Positions 11,738-23,255 of a DNA stretch of 64,000 bases are shown here, piece by piece. Origin of the DNA: Lasiosphaeris hirsuta (taxonomy: Eukaryota > Ascomycota > Sordariomycetes > Sordariales > Lasiosphaeriaceae); NCBI GenBank assembly GCA_030549175.1, contig JAUKUA010000002.1:3906001-3970000 (forward strand), written 5' to 3'. The position numbers and the translations under genes were made by a program. The notes beneath the pieces are model-generated. The model was not told where the DNA came from and did not search any database. It was given only the letters and a program-made list of their open reading frames with translations. Each line of letters begins with the position of its first letter. Position 1 is the first letter of the stretch.

Positions 11738-14549
11738 ATCATATCTTAGATGGCCCGCGGGCTCGACCATGGTAGTGTATGAACTCGCACCTGATTCGCC
11801 GCCGGCGTCTGTTAAGAGGTACTTAGGGGGGGCTGTGAGAGCTACCCCTGTTCATCAACATCTTGAACCGTGCCGCAAGGCTGCTATCAAGAGCGGACTT
11901 TGCAGAGAACTAATCAGAGCCAGAGCTTCCTCGGTCTCGTTGAGGCATGCCGGCTCGCAGATTGTCGATCCCGGCCACGGGAGGTAGCGAGCCATTGGGC
12001 CAGAGCTACTGGCCATGGCGAGCCCGCGCCGACAAGGGAAAGACTACAATGACTGCACGGGGCGCGGAATAGGTCGGCGACTATTGGCGTGGTGAAAGGG
12101 GGGAGCTGCTGTCCTAGGGTTGGCAGGGAGCCAACACGAAGGAGCTGAACCGACGCACAGCAAGCTCCTTGAAGGGACGCACGCTGCGGGACGTGAGATT
12201 AGGACTTGAGATCTAGTACTTGCGGTCAGAGACCAAAGGGCGTAGATGGGGTGCTGCATGAGATGCCATGGCCACGACGGGGGAGACGATGACGCCGTCC
12301 CCGCGGCACGGCAGCGGGCTGGATTATCCCCTTGATTTGTAGTTGCTGGATGCCTCTCGACGCTGCAGAAGGACGTGGAATCAGAGTAGTAAATAAGAGG
12401 CGACTTGCGCTGGGTCGACGATGCAGTGGAAGGTATCACAGCGGATGAGGGGGCGAGGACTGCCAGGCTGCCAAAGGCGCGTTCGCCGTCAGTTCGATGC
12501 TGCGGTTGTGTTGGCGATAGCGAGCTTCTGGCTGCAGGAACCGTACCACCCGCCAGCCAGTCGTTGACGTTGGAATTTCTAGAAAAAAAAAGCCGGGCAC
12601 TAGCGAATCACGGTTGGCTACTGAGACGTGCGATGTAGCTTCTTGCCATATTTGGAAAGTAGATTGGGGGGGGGGGGGGGGGGGGGCGCCCTACGAATAT
12701 CTGACTAGTCTGACTAGACTGCGGCAGGCTGAAGAAGATGCTAGGTGCGTACCGACCTGCATGTCAGTCCCATGTGCTTGGTGCGTCACGGGCAATGGGT
12801 GCGGCATGTCGTCGCATCATCTTGGTGGAAAGGTGTTCCCGAAGCGGCGGAAAGCGCAGCCGTCAAGCCTGCGTATCGGGGCTTGCTGCCCCCCCCGTGC
12901 CCTGTGATGCCTGAGCCCTGAACACTGAACACCACACAGGCCCAGCTTAACCCACTTTCGATTTCGTCAACTCTTTTCCCGCCTGCACCACCGTCCTCCG
13001 TTTCCACTTTTGGGTCTGGTCTAGGTCGCTGTCATTGCTGCCCTCTCCCCTTCTCCTTGCATTTATCAATTCATTAGTAACCAATTCCTGGCCATGCAAA
13101 CGACGACAGGACACTCATCTCGCCGGCCCGCTGCACCTGCTAGGTTGTTCTGCCGCCGGCCAAGATGGCCATGGGGGAGGACATCATTACATGCAAATGG
13201 TGTCGCTGACCCCATGTTGAGCGACTCGGAGACCAGCTCGGCAGGTCGGTAGAACCCCTGTCCGTTACCCAGCCGCTTCTACATACCGTTATGGCCGCCG
13301 TGGCCTGTGGCTTTGACTGGCGCGCGGTCTCGCGATTCCATTCGCCCAGACCGCCGAGATGATAACACCGCTCCGGGATTTCTTCGATCTCCGCCGGTGC
13401 CCGCGGGAACCCCTAGTCTCTCTCCATCCTCCTCTTTCATCCACTCTTCGTCCTTCTGAACCGCACCCTGTTTTTTTCTGCTTCCTCATGCCTCTCATGC
13501 ACCTCATACCTTGCTCCTTCCCATCGCCCATTTTGCGCCGGCGGTTGCTTCATAATATCAACGCCCCTCCTTTTGCCACCCGCGCCCACTCGGCCGTCGC
13601 TTTCTGGCGTAATTGCGAGTCTCGGCCAGTGTCGTACCGTCGCCGATTCACCCACAACGCGCCATGCGCAATGTGCGATACAATCACCTGCATCGTTGCC
13701 CAGCCCGCCCCCGCGACGTCTCCCATACTTGGTGTGACATGTTCAGCCTGAGACGGAGCCATTGGCGATATGTCTTGGTCCGCAATTTCACTGAGTCTGC
13801 AGTCCACCAAGAAACCCGCGTCCTTCCATGTAAAGGGGCATCCTGAGTCGCGTATATGGTCCAGCTGCTGAGTCTCATGTCTCATGACTTGCCTCTGGCT
13901 TCTAGCTGCTGTTTATCTGAAGACAGCTAATCTTGGCCAAGGTGTCTTTCAGCGTACAATTAGGGCCTCCCCTCCGTGTATTGCGACGGAAGTACCGGTG
14001 GCCACTTAATCTGACAAGCGGTGGCTCGTTTACTATGAGTGGCCATTCGCGGCGGGATGGTGCTTTTGAGGATTCCAAGCCTCGCACAGCCTGGTGAGCC
14101 TGCAGGCCGACAGCTGTCTGCTACACACCCAAACCATGATGTCCGCAAATGGAACGTACTGGGTCTTTGGTTTTGGCTTGATAGATTAGGCCGATGACTG
14201 CTGTGTGTAACCTAGTCCTCACATCAGCGCGGCCTAGGTTGTCGTTCAACAAAGTAACCAAACGAGACCTGTGAGCAAGACGGTCTCGGAGACTACACCT
14301 GGAAATGGCGTCCTTGGAACAGGTATTTGGCCGAAGACTCAGTGCGCCTGGGATTCCCTCGACTCTGCTCTATCTCAGCCAACATGAGGAAGCTGTTGTT
14401 GAAATAGTCTCCCAGCCCTCAATCTGCTGTGCCGGATCACTTCAAGTGATATTTTACTTTCTTTCGATACCTCACGATTGTCTCTCGTTTACTTGGGTGG
14501 TTCTTCAAGGCCCAAATATCCCGTCCATTCTTTTCGTCCTTTCGCTAAC
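11738..14549. other. 2.8-kb gene-poor region with a 21-G homopolymer
   Basis: Upstream of the questin-oxidase-like gene and of the surface protein at 14550, so both promoters should lie here. No convincing coding region was found. Frames between 12,400 and 13,900 occur on both strands at once and lack motifs. A run of 21 G occupies 12666-12686. Confidence 0.45.
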
Positions 14550-17500
14550 ATGCGTACCGCTCACTATGTATGTGTGGCGCTTGCCATATTAGCTGAGCTC
14601 GCTTTCGCAGAGGATGTGTTATTTCCTCACATGCATGGTCTAAAGTATTCAGAGTATGATCAAGCTATTAAATTGGGGTTGACAGGTACGTAAATGCAGG
14701 ATCAATGGTCTAGAAAATAGGTGTTGACAGGCCAAGCCCATGTCTGTAAGGACGAGGACGAATGGTACAGCATGACAACGGCCGACTTCACCAAGTACAA
14801 GGCCATCGTCATTCCCGACTGCCTCTGCAATACCAGCTTGAGCACGATAAAATTCCTCGACGACACCAAGCGTATCTGGTCTCCTGCCGTCACGGGAAAT
14901 ATGGTCCTCATTGGCACAGACCCATCCTTTCACGCCAAGTGGTTCAACCTTCCAGGCGCCTACGCCATGATGCAAGACGCACTCAGCCTCGTCTCAACAG
15001 GGAAAAACGGCACCGGCATGTATTTCTCTCTTTCGTGCTATTACCAGAGCAATGCCACTGCTATGCCGATCGAAGCCCTCTCAGAAATCGGTGATTTCCA
15101 GGTCAGGGGAAATCTCAGCCATCCTTGCCTGAACAATGCCCATCTAGTCGCAAAGTCGAGTGTAATGACCTCGCTCAACGACGACATAGCAAGCAACTGG
15201 AACTGTAGCGTCCATGAGGTGTTCTCCGAATATCCTAGGTCCGGCCCGGACGGCTTTGAGGCCTTGGCAATCGCGCTTAACGCTACCGGCATTGGAGCCC
15301 GGTCATTCGCTGACAATACGTCGGGCATCCCGTACATTATAGCTCGGGGAGCCACACCACTCGGCTGTGGCAATAACGTCACAGAAACGGAATACAACGA
15401 GGAATGCGACAATGGCGCTGCCAACGGAACCCCGGGAGATTTGTGCTCCGCTTCCTGCAAGTGTCTGCATGGCATGATTGCTCCCGGTATCTGCCGGTCG
15501 AACATCACATCAAGCTCGTCAAGCCCAACCCAAAGCAGCACCCGCTTCACAAATTCCAGGTAAGATTTGGTTGTGAGCGTTAACATCCTACTTTGCTAAC
15601 CGTCTACCGTGTCAGTATTGCCGCGGCTACATCGTCGATTGCAAACTCCTCGGCATCCAGTTTCTCTGTGCCTGCCACGGCATCACCGAGCAGCCCATCT
15701 AGAGGTTTTATATTCCCTTCTAGCAATCTAACAACATACAAACCCCCGACGTCTTCCGGCAGGGAACCAATTACTGTTACAGTTTCCCCCCCCCTACCTA
15801 CTGTATCCTCCGCAACATCCCTTGCTGCCGGTCTCGTCTCCAATTCCTCAACGACATTTCTAAGCAACGTAACGTCCTTTAGCAGTTCAGTTCAGTCGCC
15901 TCTGCCACCAATTACCGTAACTGTTCGGCCCCCTCGCCCTTCTAGTCCATCTTTGGGAATATTTACCCTGAGCCCGTCTGGTCCCTCTGCGTCTCCACCG
16001 GCGACGGAGATAATCGGATCTTCGAACCCTGCTGGGCCGCCGCCAGAAACGGTCACAGTTTTACCCCCTTCCCTTACAGGACCGAGTCCCGGGGTTACTA
16101 CGGCCGAGTCATCGCAGCCTATTGGCGCACCATCCACATCCCAGCCGGGTACAACCCCGGGGACTGTTGTTGTAACTGCTTCTGGTCAGCCCAATGCACA
16201 GCCTCCGCTGGGAACAGTCATCATAGATCCCTCGGGGAAGTCTGGGGGCTCTACGAGTGGGAGAACGGTTATCCTGGCCAGTCCATCGGCGGACTCCAAC
16301 GTGCCTGATACTGCTCGGCCCTCTAGCCAGTCCAGTTCGGACTCTGGAACACAACCTGCACCCCCACTCGTGACCGTAACTGCAGAGCCCCCCGGACAGC
16401 CAACCGCATCCTCGGGATCGCTTGGCACTCCTTTGGGGCCGGCAACGAGCCAGCCTTCAGACTCATTTAATGGGCACCCCGGAACACCGATAGGCACGCC
16501 ACCTCAAGTGACAGTGACTGCCGGACCCTCTCACCGCTCAAGCTTCCTCTCTGCGCAGCCCGTAACGCTTCCAGGCTCTCAAACAGCCGAGCCGCCCTCC
16601 CAGTCCGAAACAGTCCCCGAATCACAATCAAGCGTACCACCGAGGACGGTGACTGTTTTGCCACCCAACCAAAGCGGTCCATCAGGTACTGTTGTGACAT
16701 CTGGGCAGGCAGGGACGGCTCCTGAGGGAACTACTACCAATGATACCCCGAGTCAATCGGGCCGGCCCGACACTTCGCGGGGATCACTGCCGCCGCAACC
16801 TCCCTCCCCGTCATCTACAGACAGCCTTGCGGGAACTAGTGGTAGCCCAGGAGCTTCCAGCTCACCGCGAGGTACCAAAGGCGCACCTAGTGCCCTTCCT
16901 GGGACTAGCACTGCTCTGCCGCAAGGAGGAGGGTCGACCACGATGACGAGATCGACTAGTAGCGAGCCTTCTGGCCCCTATCTCTTCTCGGACACGTCTC
17001 GAACTTTGCCCGCATCCGTCACCATTGGGCCACCAGGTAACTCATCCAATGGGGCCTCCTTACACTCGCCCTTGGGACCATCGACTGTGCCAGCTACGGA
17101 AGAGACTAGCCAACAATCAAGCATTTCGCCCAACTCGCAGACTAGGCATGCGTCCGGGACTGCACGCGGGACGCTATCCGACGCGCTTTCCAGTGGATAC
17201 TCAAGTGTACTTGTCACACTAGCGTCTAGCTTACCTGCTAGGACTTTCTCAATACCAGCCTCAGAATCTGGCATTGAGCATTCTTCTGGATCTTCCCTGT
17301 CCCTGCCCTCTGGTTTGCCGCCCTATTGGTCCACCAGGCCAACTACGCCATCAGGAGTTTCCTCTCGGCTGCAGACGGGGACCAACTTCCCTGATCCGGG
17401 GACCAAGACCGTGATCTCAGAATCTACCGTTGTTTTTGATACATGCACTCCACCAACTCCGAGCCACTGTGATGTTTGGATTGGTATCGAAGTCATCTAC

Positions 17501-18330
17501 ATGATCGAGATCGCCGAGGTCTGCCCAGAGGGTTCAACAAGTAAGTGGTATCCGAGGCCTACATAATCAATGGTGTATTAATGATCCGTGAAGTCACTGA
17601 AACCATCACCGAGTGTGTCGCCACCTTGACGAGGTCAATTTGCCAAACATCTGCCACCAATTACCCATGCTATCCCTGTATCATGGGCACACCTGTGTCT
17701 ACAGATCACACCGCCACTGTCACGGTTGTAAGTGACTGATCATCATGAAGAATATGTACTCTGCTAACAGACCCCACATAGACTTCATGCTCAGCCTCGA
17801 CAGAGTCGATAGTGACAGCCACGGTACAGCTCTGCAGCACTTGCACCACCACGACGTACATCGGCACTGTCCCTGGCTTCACCCCCGGAAGCCCTTGCCA
17901 CGGCTGCAGCCCCTACGAGCCAAGCTCAACGATGTCCATCCCCCCACCCATCGCACTGACACCCACAACCTCCCCTACCCCATCCCACCAGACGCCAATC
18001 CCAGACCCCGAGCGCAGCACTACCCCCACCGTCTCACCGGATCCTGAGCCGGGCTCCGGAAGAGACTCTACATCCAAAGCCACACCGACCCTGGCGCCGC
18101 CCGGAAACCCAGGCCTCCCGACTTCGCCGTCCTCGTCTCCGGCTCCGGCCCCGGGATATACTAATGGGCCACGGCCAGATAGGTCCTCAGTGCCAGGGGC
18201 GAGCCATACCCCGTACCAGCCGAGCGTTGCACCGCTGTTCCCGGTTGTCACGGCCGGTGGGTCGATGACCAGTGCTGGGTATGTTGGGGCTGGCGCTGTA
18301 GGGTGTCTGTTGCTGGTGTGGTGGATGTGA
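14550..18330 (+). CDS. Large Ser/Thr/Pro-rich secreted cell-surface protein, probably GPI-anchored
   Basis: Five exons (14550-14685, 14731-15559, 15616-17540, 17594-17727, 17782-18330), all in phase, encode 1190 aa. Residues 1-20 form a signal peptide ending AELAFA. Residues 21 to about 310 form a globular domain (VCKDEDEWYSMTTADF; KAIVIPDCLCNT; GNMVLIGTDPSFH) that I recognise only as a recurrent fungal surface-protein head. It ends in a cysteine-rich ECDNGAANGTPGDLCSASC module resembling DUF4215-type repeats. The next 650 residues are mucin-like, with irregular repeats around P-x-x-VTV-x-PP. Then come a Cys-containing segment, a Pro/Ser stalk and a hydrophobic tail (YVGAGAVGCLLLVWWM) without a basic end, as in GPI signals. 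Adhesin or wall-matrix function is inferred. Confidence 0.78.
14686..14730 (+). other. 45-nt intron flanked by a 9-bp direct repeat
   Basis: The first intron of the surface-protein gene begins GTACGT and ends ACAG. GTTGACAGG occurs at both ends, at 14678-14686 and 14723-14731, exactly one intron length apart. Removing it joins GLT to GQAHVC in frame. It is among the shortest introns in the window. Confidence 0.7.
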
Positions 18331-18353
18331 CAGGGCGGTGTGTTATAGTGTGC

Positions 18354-18459
18354 GATATCGTGGCCGAGCGGTCTAAGGCGCCACGTCAGGATCAACCCTT
18401 AATACAATCTCTGGATTCCGTGGTCCGAAGGGGCGTGAGTTCGAGTCTCACCGATATCA
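18354..18459 (+). tRNA. tRNA-Leu, intron-containing (anticodon probably CAG)
   Basis: The acceptor stem GATATCG/CGATATC is perfect with discriminator A at 18459. The D arm GCCGAGCGGTCTAAGGC is the leucine form, a variable arm of about 11 nt follows, and the T arm is GTGAG-TTCGAGT-CTCAC. The long variable arm with an A discriminator fits Leu rather than Ser. The anticodon region CCACGTCAGG is split from CGTGG by an intron at about 18391-18417. To keep U33 before CAG, the anticodon stem must be taken as GCCAC/GTGGT, which leaves no base 26. The isoacceptor is therefore provisional. Confidence 0.78.
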
Positions 18460-19514
18460 AGCATTTCACTTTTGCTGGTGCGGTGGATCGGGAGTGGGCC
18501 AGACTTGGTGGAGCTGACCTGAGTCTTTATAATGGGGATGTGGGTATTTGCTTCTTGTCTTTTGCTCTTACCTAGGTAGGTAAATTGTTGCATGTAATGA
18601 GAGGATCAATATAATAGAAGGTGGCTTTGTAACGTAGGCGGCAATCACTTCATTATCAGACTCTGGGAATGTTTGGTGTGATAGATGTGAGGGTGATGAG
18701 AGATGTGGCCGATGGATGGGATAAAGCAGGGTTTCTTGTTTCTGAATGGTTGCTAGTCTGCAGTCAGCAATTTTGCATACATCTACAATTCTGTGCCAGG
18801 TTACATATCCGGCCTTGTCCGGGAACGAATGATGACCAAGGCATGTTTACAAGTTGTCGTCAATGCTGAGATAGGTATGCCTGAGATGGGGGGTTTTTTT
18901 TTATTTTTTTTATTTGGTTACTCAGGTAATCCCCAATGTACCCCTTTCTCTTCCCCCTTTTTAGCGTGAATTCACTCACACAAGACAAAGTCTACCCAGC
19001 CAGTCAATTCCACAACACACAACCGATGTCAATTGCAGAGTGAATATCGGCCGGCTAGTCACATCGAGCACTGTCTGATCCTCGATCCAAACCACCGGCT
19101 CCGATCGGGGCCGGACGCGGGCGGTTGAGAGTGTGGGGTGGCGCGGGGGATACCGGCACATCGGGGGCGGGGGGTTGCGGTAGTTAATTTGCTCTGCCGG
19201 CTCAAGTCAGCGACATGCATGCCACGGGCGTTCTTGTTACGCCATCGATCGTACCAACCAGGGCTGTTTAGCCGGCCGGCTCCCCTTTTTCTCCTCTGAA
19301 CTTGTGGCCAAAGCCCCTGGCGGGGATGAGGGGGAGCAAAGCTTCCGCAGGTGAACGAGGGGTTGCTGGTCATTCTTGATGATGCTTGGCGTCATGTCAT
19401 AGCTGTGTGTGTCGATCCGGGCTTGAATTAGAGGGGAAGTTACACTGAAAGAGGGGTTTTTCGTGGGGGTGGGACTAGCGTCGCTTGCATCGTTATGAGC
19501 TTTTGTGACGGGGT
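18460..19514. other. Intergenic between tRNA-Leu and THI4 promoter
   Basis: No supported gene. It contains a T-rich tract near 18895-18915 and C/G-rich stretches around 19100-19300. Everything just upstream of 19515 is presumed THI4 promoter. Confidence 0.5.
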
Positions 19515-19520
19515 TATAAA
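19515..19520 (+). promoter_or_regulatory. Probable TATA box of THI4
   Basis: TATAAA in the context GGTTATAAAGGGG lies 596 bp before the THI4 ATG, but only about 350 bp before the splice donor of the leader intron. It predicts a transcription start around 19545-19550, which fits a long leader containing the riboswitch intron. Confidence 0.5.
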
Positions 19521-19546
19521 GGGGAGTCTGCTCGAGCCTGGGAGTC

Positions 19547-19863
19547 ATGGTCTCGTTCTCTCCTCACATGCAAAGCTATTGCAACAGAGCTCCTCGCCGT
19601 TTAAACACCCAAGTTCCATCCATCAGCCTAGACACCGGCCGTCTAGAGACAAGCAAGAATAATCATCCAAGTATCTCTACTGTGCGCAATGGCTACCCTT
19701 TCCCGAGTCCCCATCAAGCCAGAGATTTGACTAAAACCCTACTGCAACCAGAGCCAACGGTACCTACACACCATGAACCCCTCCGTGCTCTGGAGGAGGA
19801 TGGAGAAGCCATGGGGCCTTTCACCGTGTCCTATCCCATAATGATCAAACCACACACCTTCAG

Positions 19864-19867
<4 letters not shown>
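19547..19867 (+). other. Upstream reading frame in the THI4 leader, ending at the riboswitch intron donor
   Basis: A 106-codon frame starts at ATG 19547, with a further in-frame ATG at 19568. Its TAA stop (19865-19867) overlaps the GTAACT donor at 19864. If the leader intron 19864-20091 is removed, the frame does not stop. It continues through RKKTKAT directly into the THI4 ATG at 20111, in phase. The early part is rich in Arg and Ser with few acids, which could suit a targeting extension. Translation is unproven. The frame may be fortuitous, since one in three frames would match. Confidence 0.4.
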
Positions 19868-21227
<1,360 letters not shown>

Positions 21228-21510
21228 AGCCCTATTTGGTTCACTTTGGCTATGGTCAGGGGGCTATGCAGCCAACTTTCGCTCGTCAACAAATTTGAGC
21301 CGACGGGCACGTTCCATTGTGATAGGTCTGTATGTCTGGATTACGCGAATGATGGAACACGATCAACACCATTCGAAATAGTTAAGGTTGCGAATGGGAT
21401 ACTCAGCAACAAGCAAAGTATCTATGAATGAAATATTGCTTGACTTACTTGAATATTGCTTGCTCTACACGTAAACCCGTGCATTCTCGCGTACCTTCAC
21501 GCGTGCCCCT

Positions 21511-23255
21511 TCACCGAACAACCTCCCTCCCCGCCGCCTCCAACGCCTTCACCAAGCCGGCCACCGTCCCCTTTAACGTCTGGGTGTTTACCACCACCCT
21601 GAAGAAGCTGCCCCGCTCGCCCGGTGCATAGTCAACCATAAACCCTCTGCTCACCAGCCGCTCGGCCATGATCCTCGTCCGCCTTGTATTCACCTCCGGG
21701 TCCCCCGCCAGCTGTCCACCCGGCGCATAATAAAAGCAAACCTGCAAGCACGGCGGGGGATTTTCCGAAATCAGGACAAACTCCTCCTTCTGCGCGAGCG
21801 TCTCAGCCAGGTACGCGGCGACCTCGAAAGCGCCATCAACTTGGCGTTCAAAGCCTGCAGCACCGTAGTAGATCCAGCTCAGCGCCAGCTTCAAGCTATC
21901 ACCGCGGCGGCCGCACTGCAGCGTCAAATCGGCAAGATCCCAGACTTCCCGCCCTTCATCCAGGCTCTTGGGCCCGGCGCACCCCTCCGCACCATTGATC
22001 TCGACCTCGTCAGTACCATGAAACAGGTACCCGGCGGGCAAGGTGTTCGCCCTGTGAAACACGGCCATATCCGGCCCGAGCAGGAACGAGCATGTCATCG
22101 GCACGTTCATCATCTTATGCGGGTTGACGGTCAACGAGTCTGCGAGATGTGACCCGGCCAACTTTCCCTTGTGAAGCTCCGAGAAGATAGCCGGCCCGCC
22201 CCAACTAGCATCGATATGCATCCACAGCCCAAACTCACGGCACACGGCGGCGATGGCCTCAAAGGGCTCGTACGACCCGAAGACGGTAGTGCCAGCCGTG
22301 GCGTTGACGTACAGGGGTGTCTTTCCCTCGACCTTGGCGCGCACAACGAGCTCGCGCAGCGCCGAGGGTATCATGCGCCCCGCATCGTCGACGGGAACAG
22401 TCCAGACAGAGGAAGAGCCTAGGCCGCAGGTGACGGCGGCTTTTTCGACCGAGTAGTGGCCGTGCTCGCTAGTGAAGAGGATCAGGGGGCCAGTAGGGAC
22501 GCAGCTGTTGCCTTGGGTTTTGGTCTCTGGATAGAGGGTGTTGCGGGCAATGACAATAGAGGTTAGGTTAGAGGCACTGCCGCCTTGGCAGGTGACACCG
22601 CCAGCGCGGGGACCGGTAAAGCCGAAGAGGCCGGCCAACGTTTTGCCCGTATGTTTCTCAACTACCGACAAGGCGGGCGAAACTTGGTAAACGTGGAGCT
22701 TTTCCCGCGTTAGTCTGGAATTTCCAAGGAACGAAAAGAGTTACATACATTGGTGTTTAAGACTGAGAGAAGCAGCTCAGAAACTACTCCAACCTAGTGT
22801 TAGGACGTGGTTAGATCGACTCAACATAGTGTCGCACCTTGGCCCGGTGACTCACCGCATTGGTGCTTGCATACAGCTTGTCTAAGAATCCCTGGTCCCA
22901 GGTGTTGACGCTAAACCCGAGGATATCTTGAATGGTTTGTAGAAGTCCATCTTCCCCTCGGCCCTCACCCAGAGGCAGCGACAGCGCTAGCTGCTTCACC
23001 AACTCCTCCGGCTTCTGAGAGTTGACCAAAGTATTTCTGAAAGCCCCTTGACTGTCAGCAACTACTTGCCCGGAGGCCCTGAGAGGTGCTGCTTCATCAG
23101 CTGCCCGGATGAACGGAATGATCAGGCCTTTAACCGCATCGATGAGCTGGCGCTGTGGTCAGTTTGGCCAGTGAAAATCGGAAGTGGACAGGCCTGCTCA
23201 CATGGTCAACCTCGGCGGCTCTAGTAAGGGGCTTGGGGCTGTGAAGTCCGTTCAT
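21511..23255 (-). CDS. PLP-dependent group II decarboxylase (glutamate / cysteine-sulfinate decarboxylase-like)
   Basis: Pyridoxal-phosphate amino-acid decarboxylase. Exons 23255-23202, 23152-22856, 22793-22749 and 22698-21511 join in phase to give 527 aa. Family signs are the N-terminal helical region with GFSVNTWDQGFLDKLYAS, then STNAVGVVSELLLSVLNTN, YQVSPAL, and GGSASNLTSIVIAR. The PLP-contacting aspartate is in HIDASWGG (about D295), and the Schiff-base lysine is K327 in TVNPHKMMNVP. Intron 3 ends at AAAAG, with a CTAAC branch site only about 11 nt upstream, and is required to keep the conserved NTN-HVYQVSPAL continuity. The substrate (glutamate, cysteine sulfinate, aspartate or aromatic) cannot be fixed from sequence; the closest feel is the fungal GAD/CSAD-like group. 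It converges with THI4. Confidence 0.9.
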
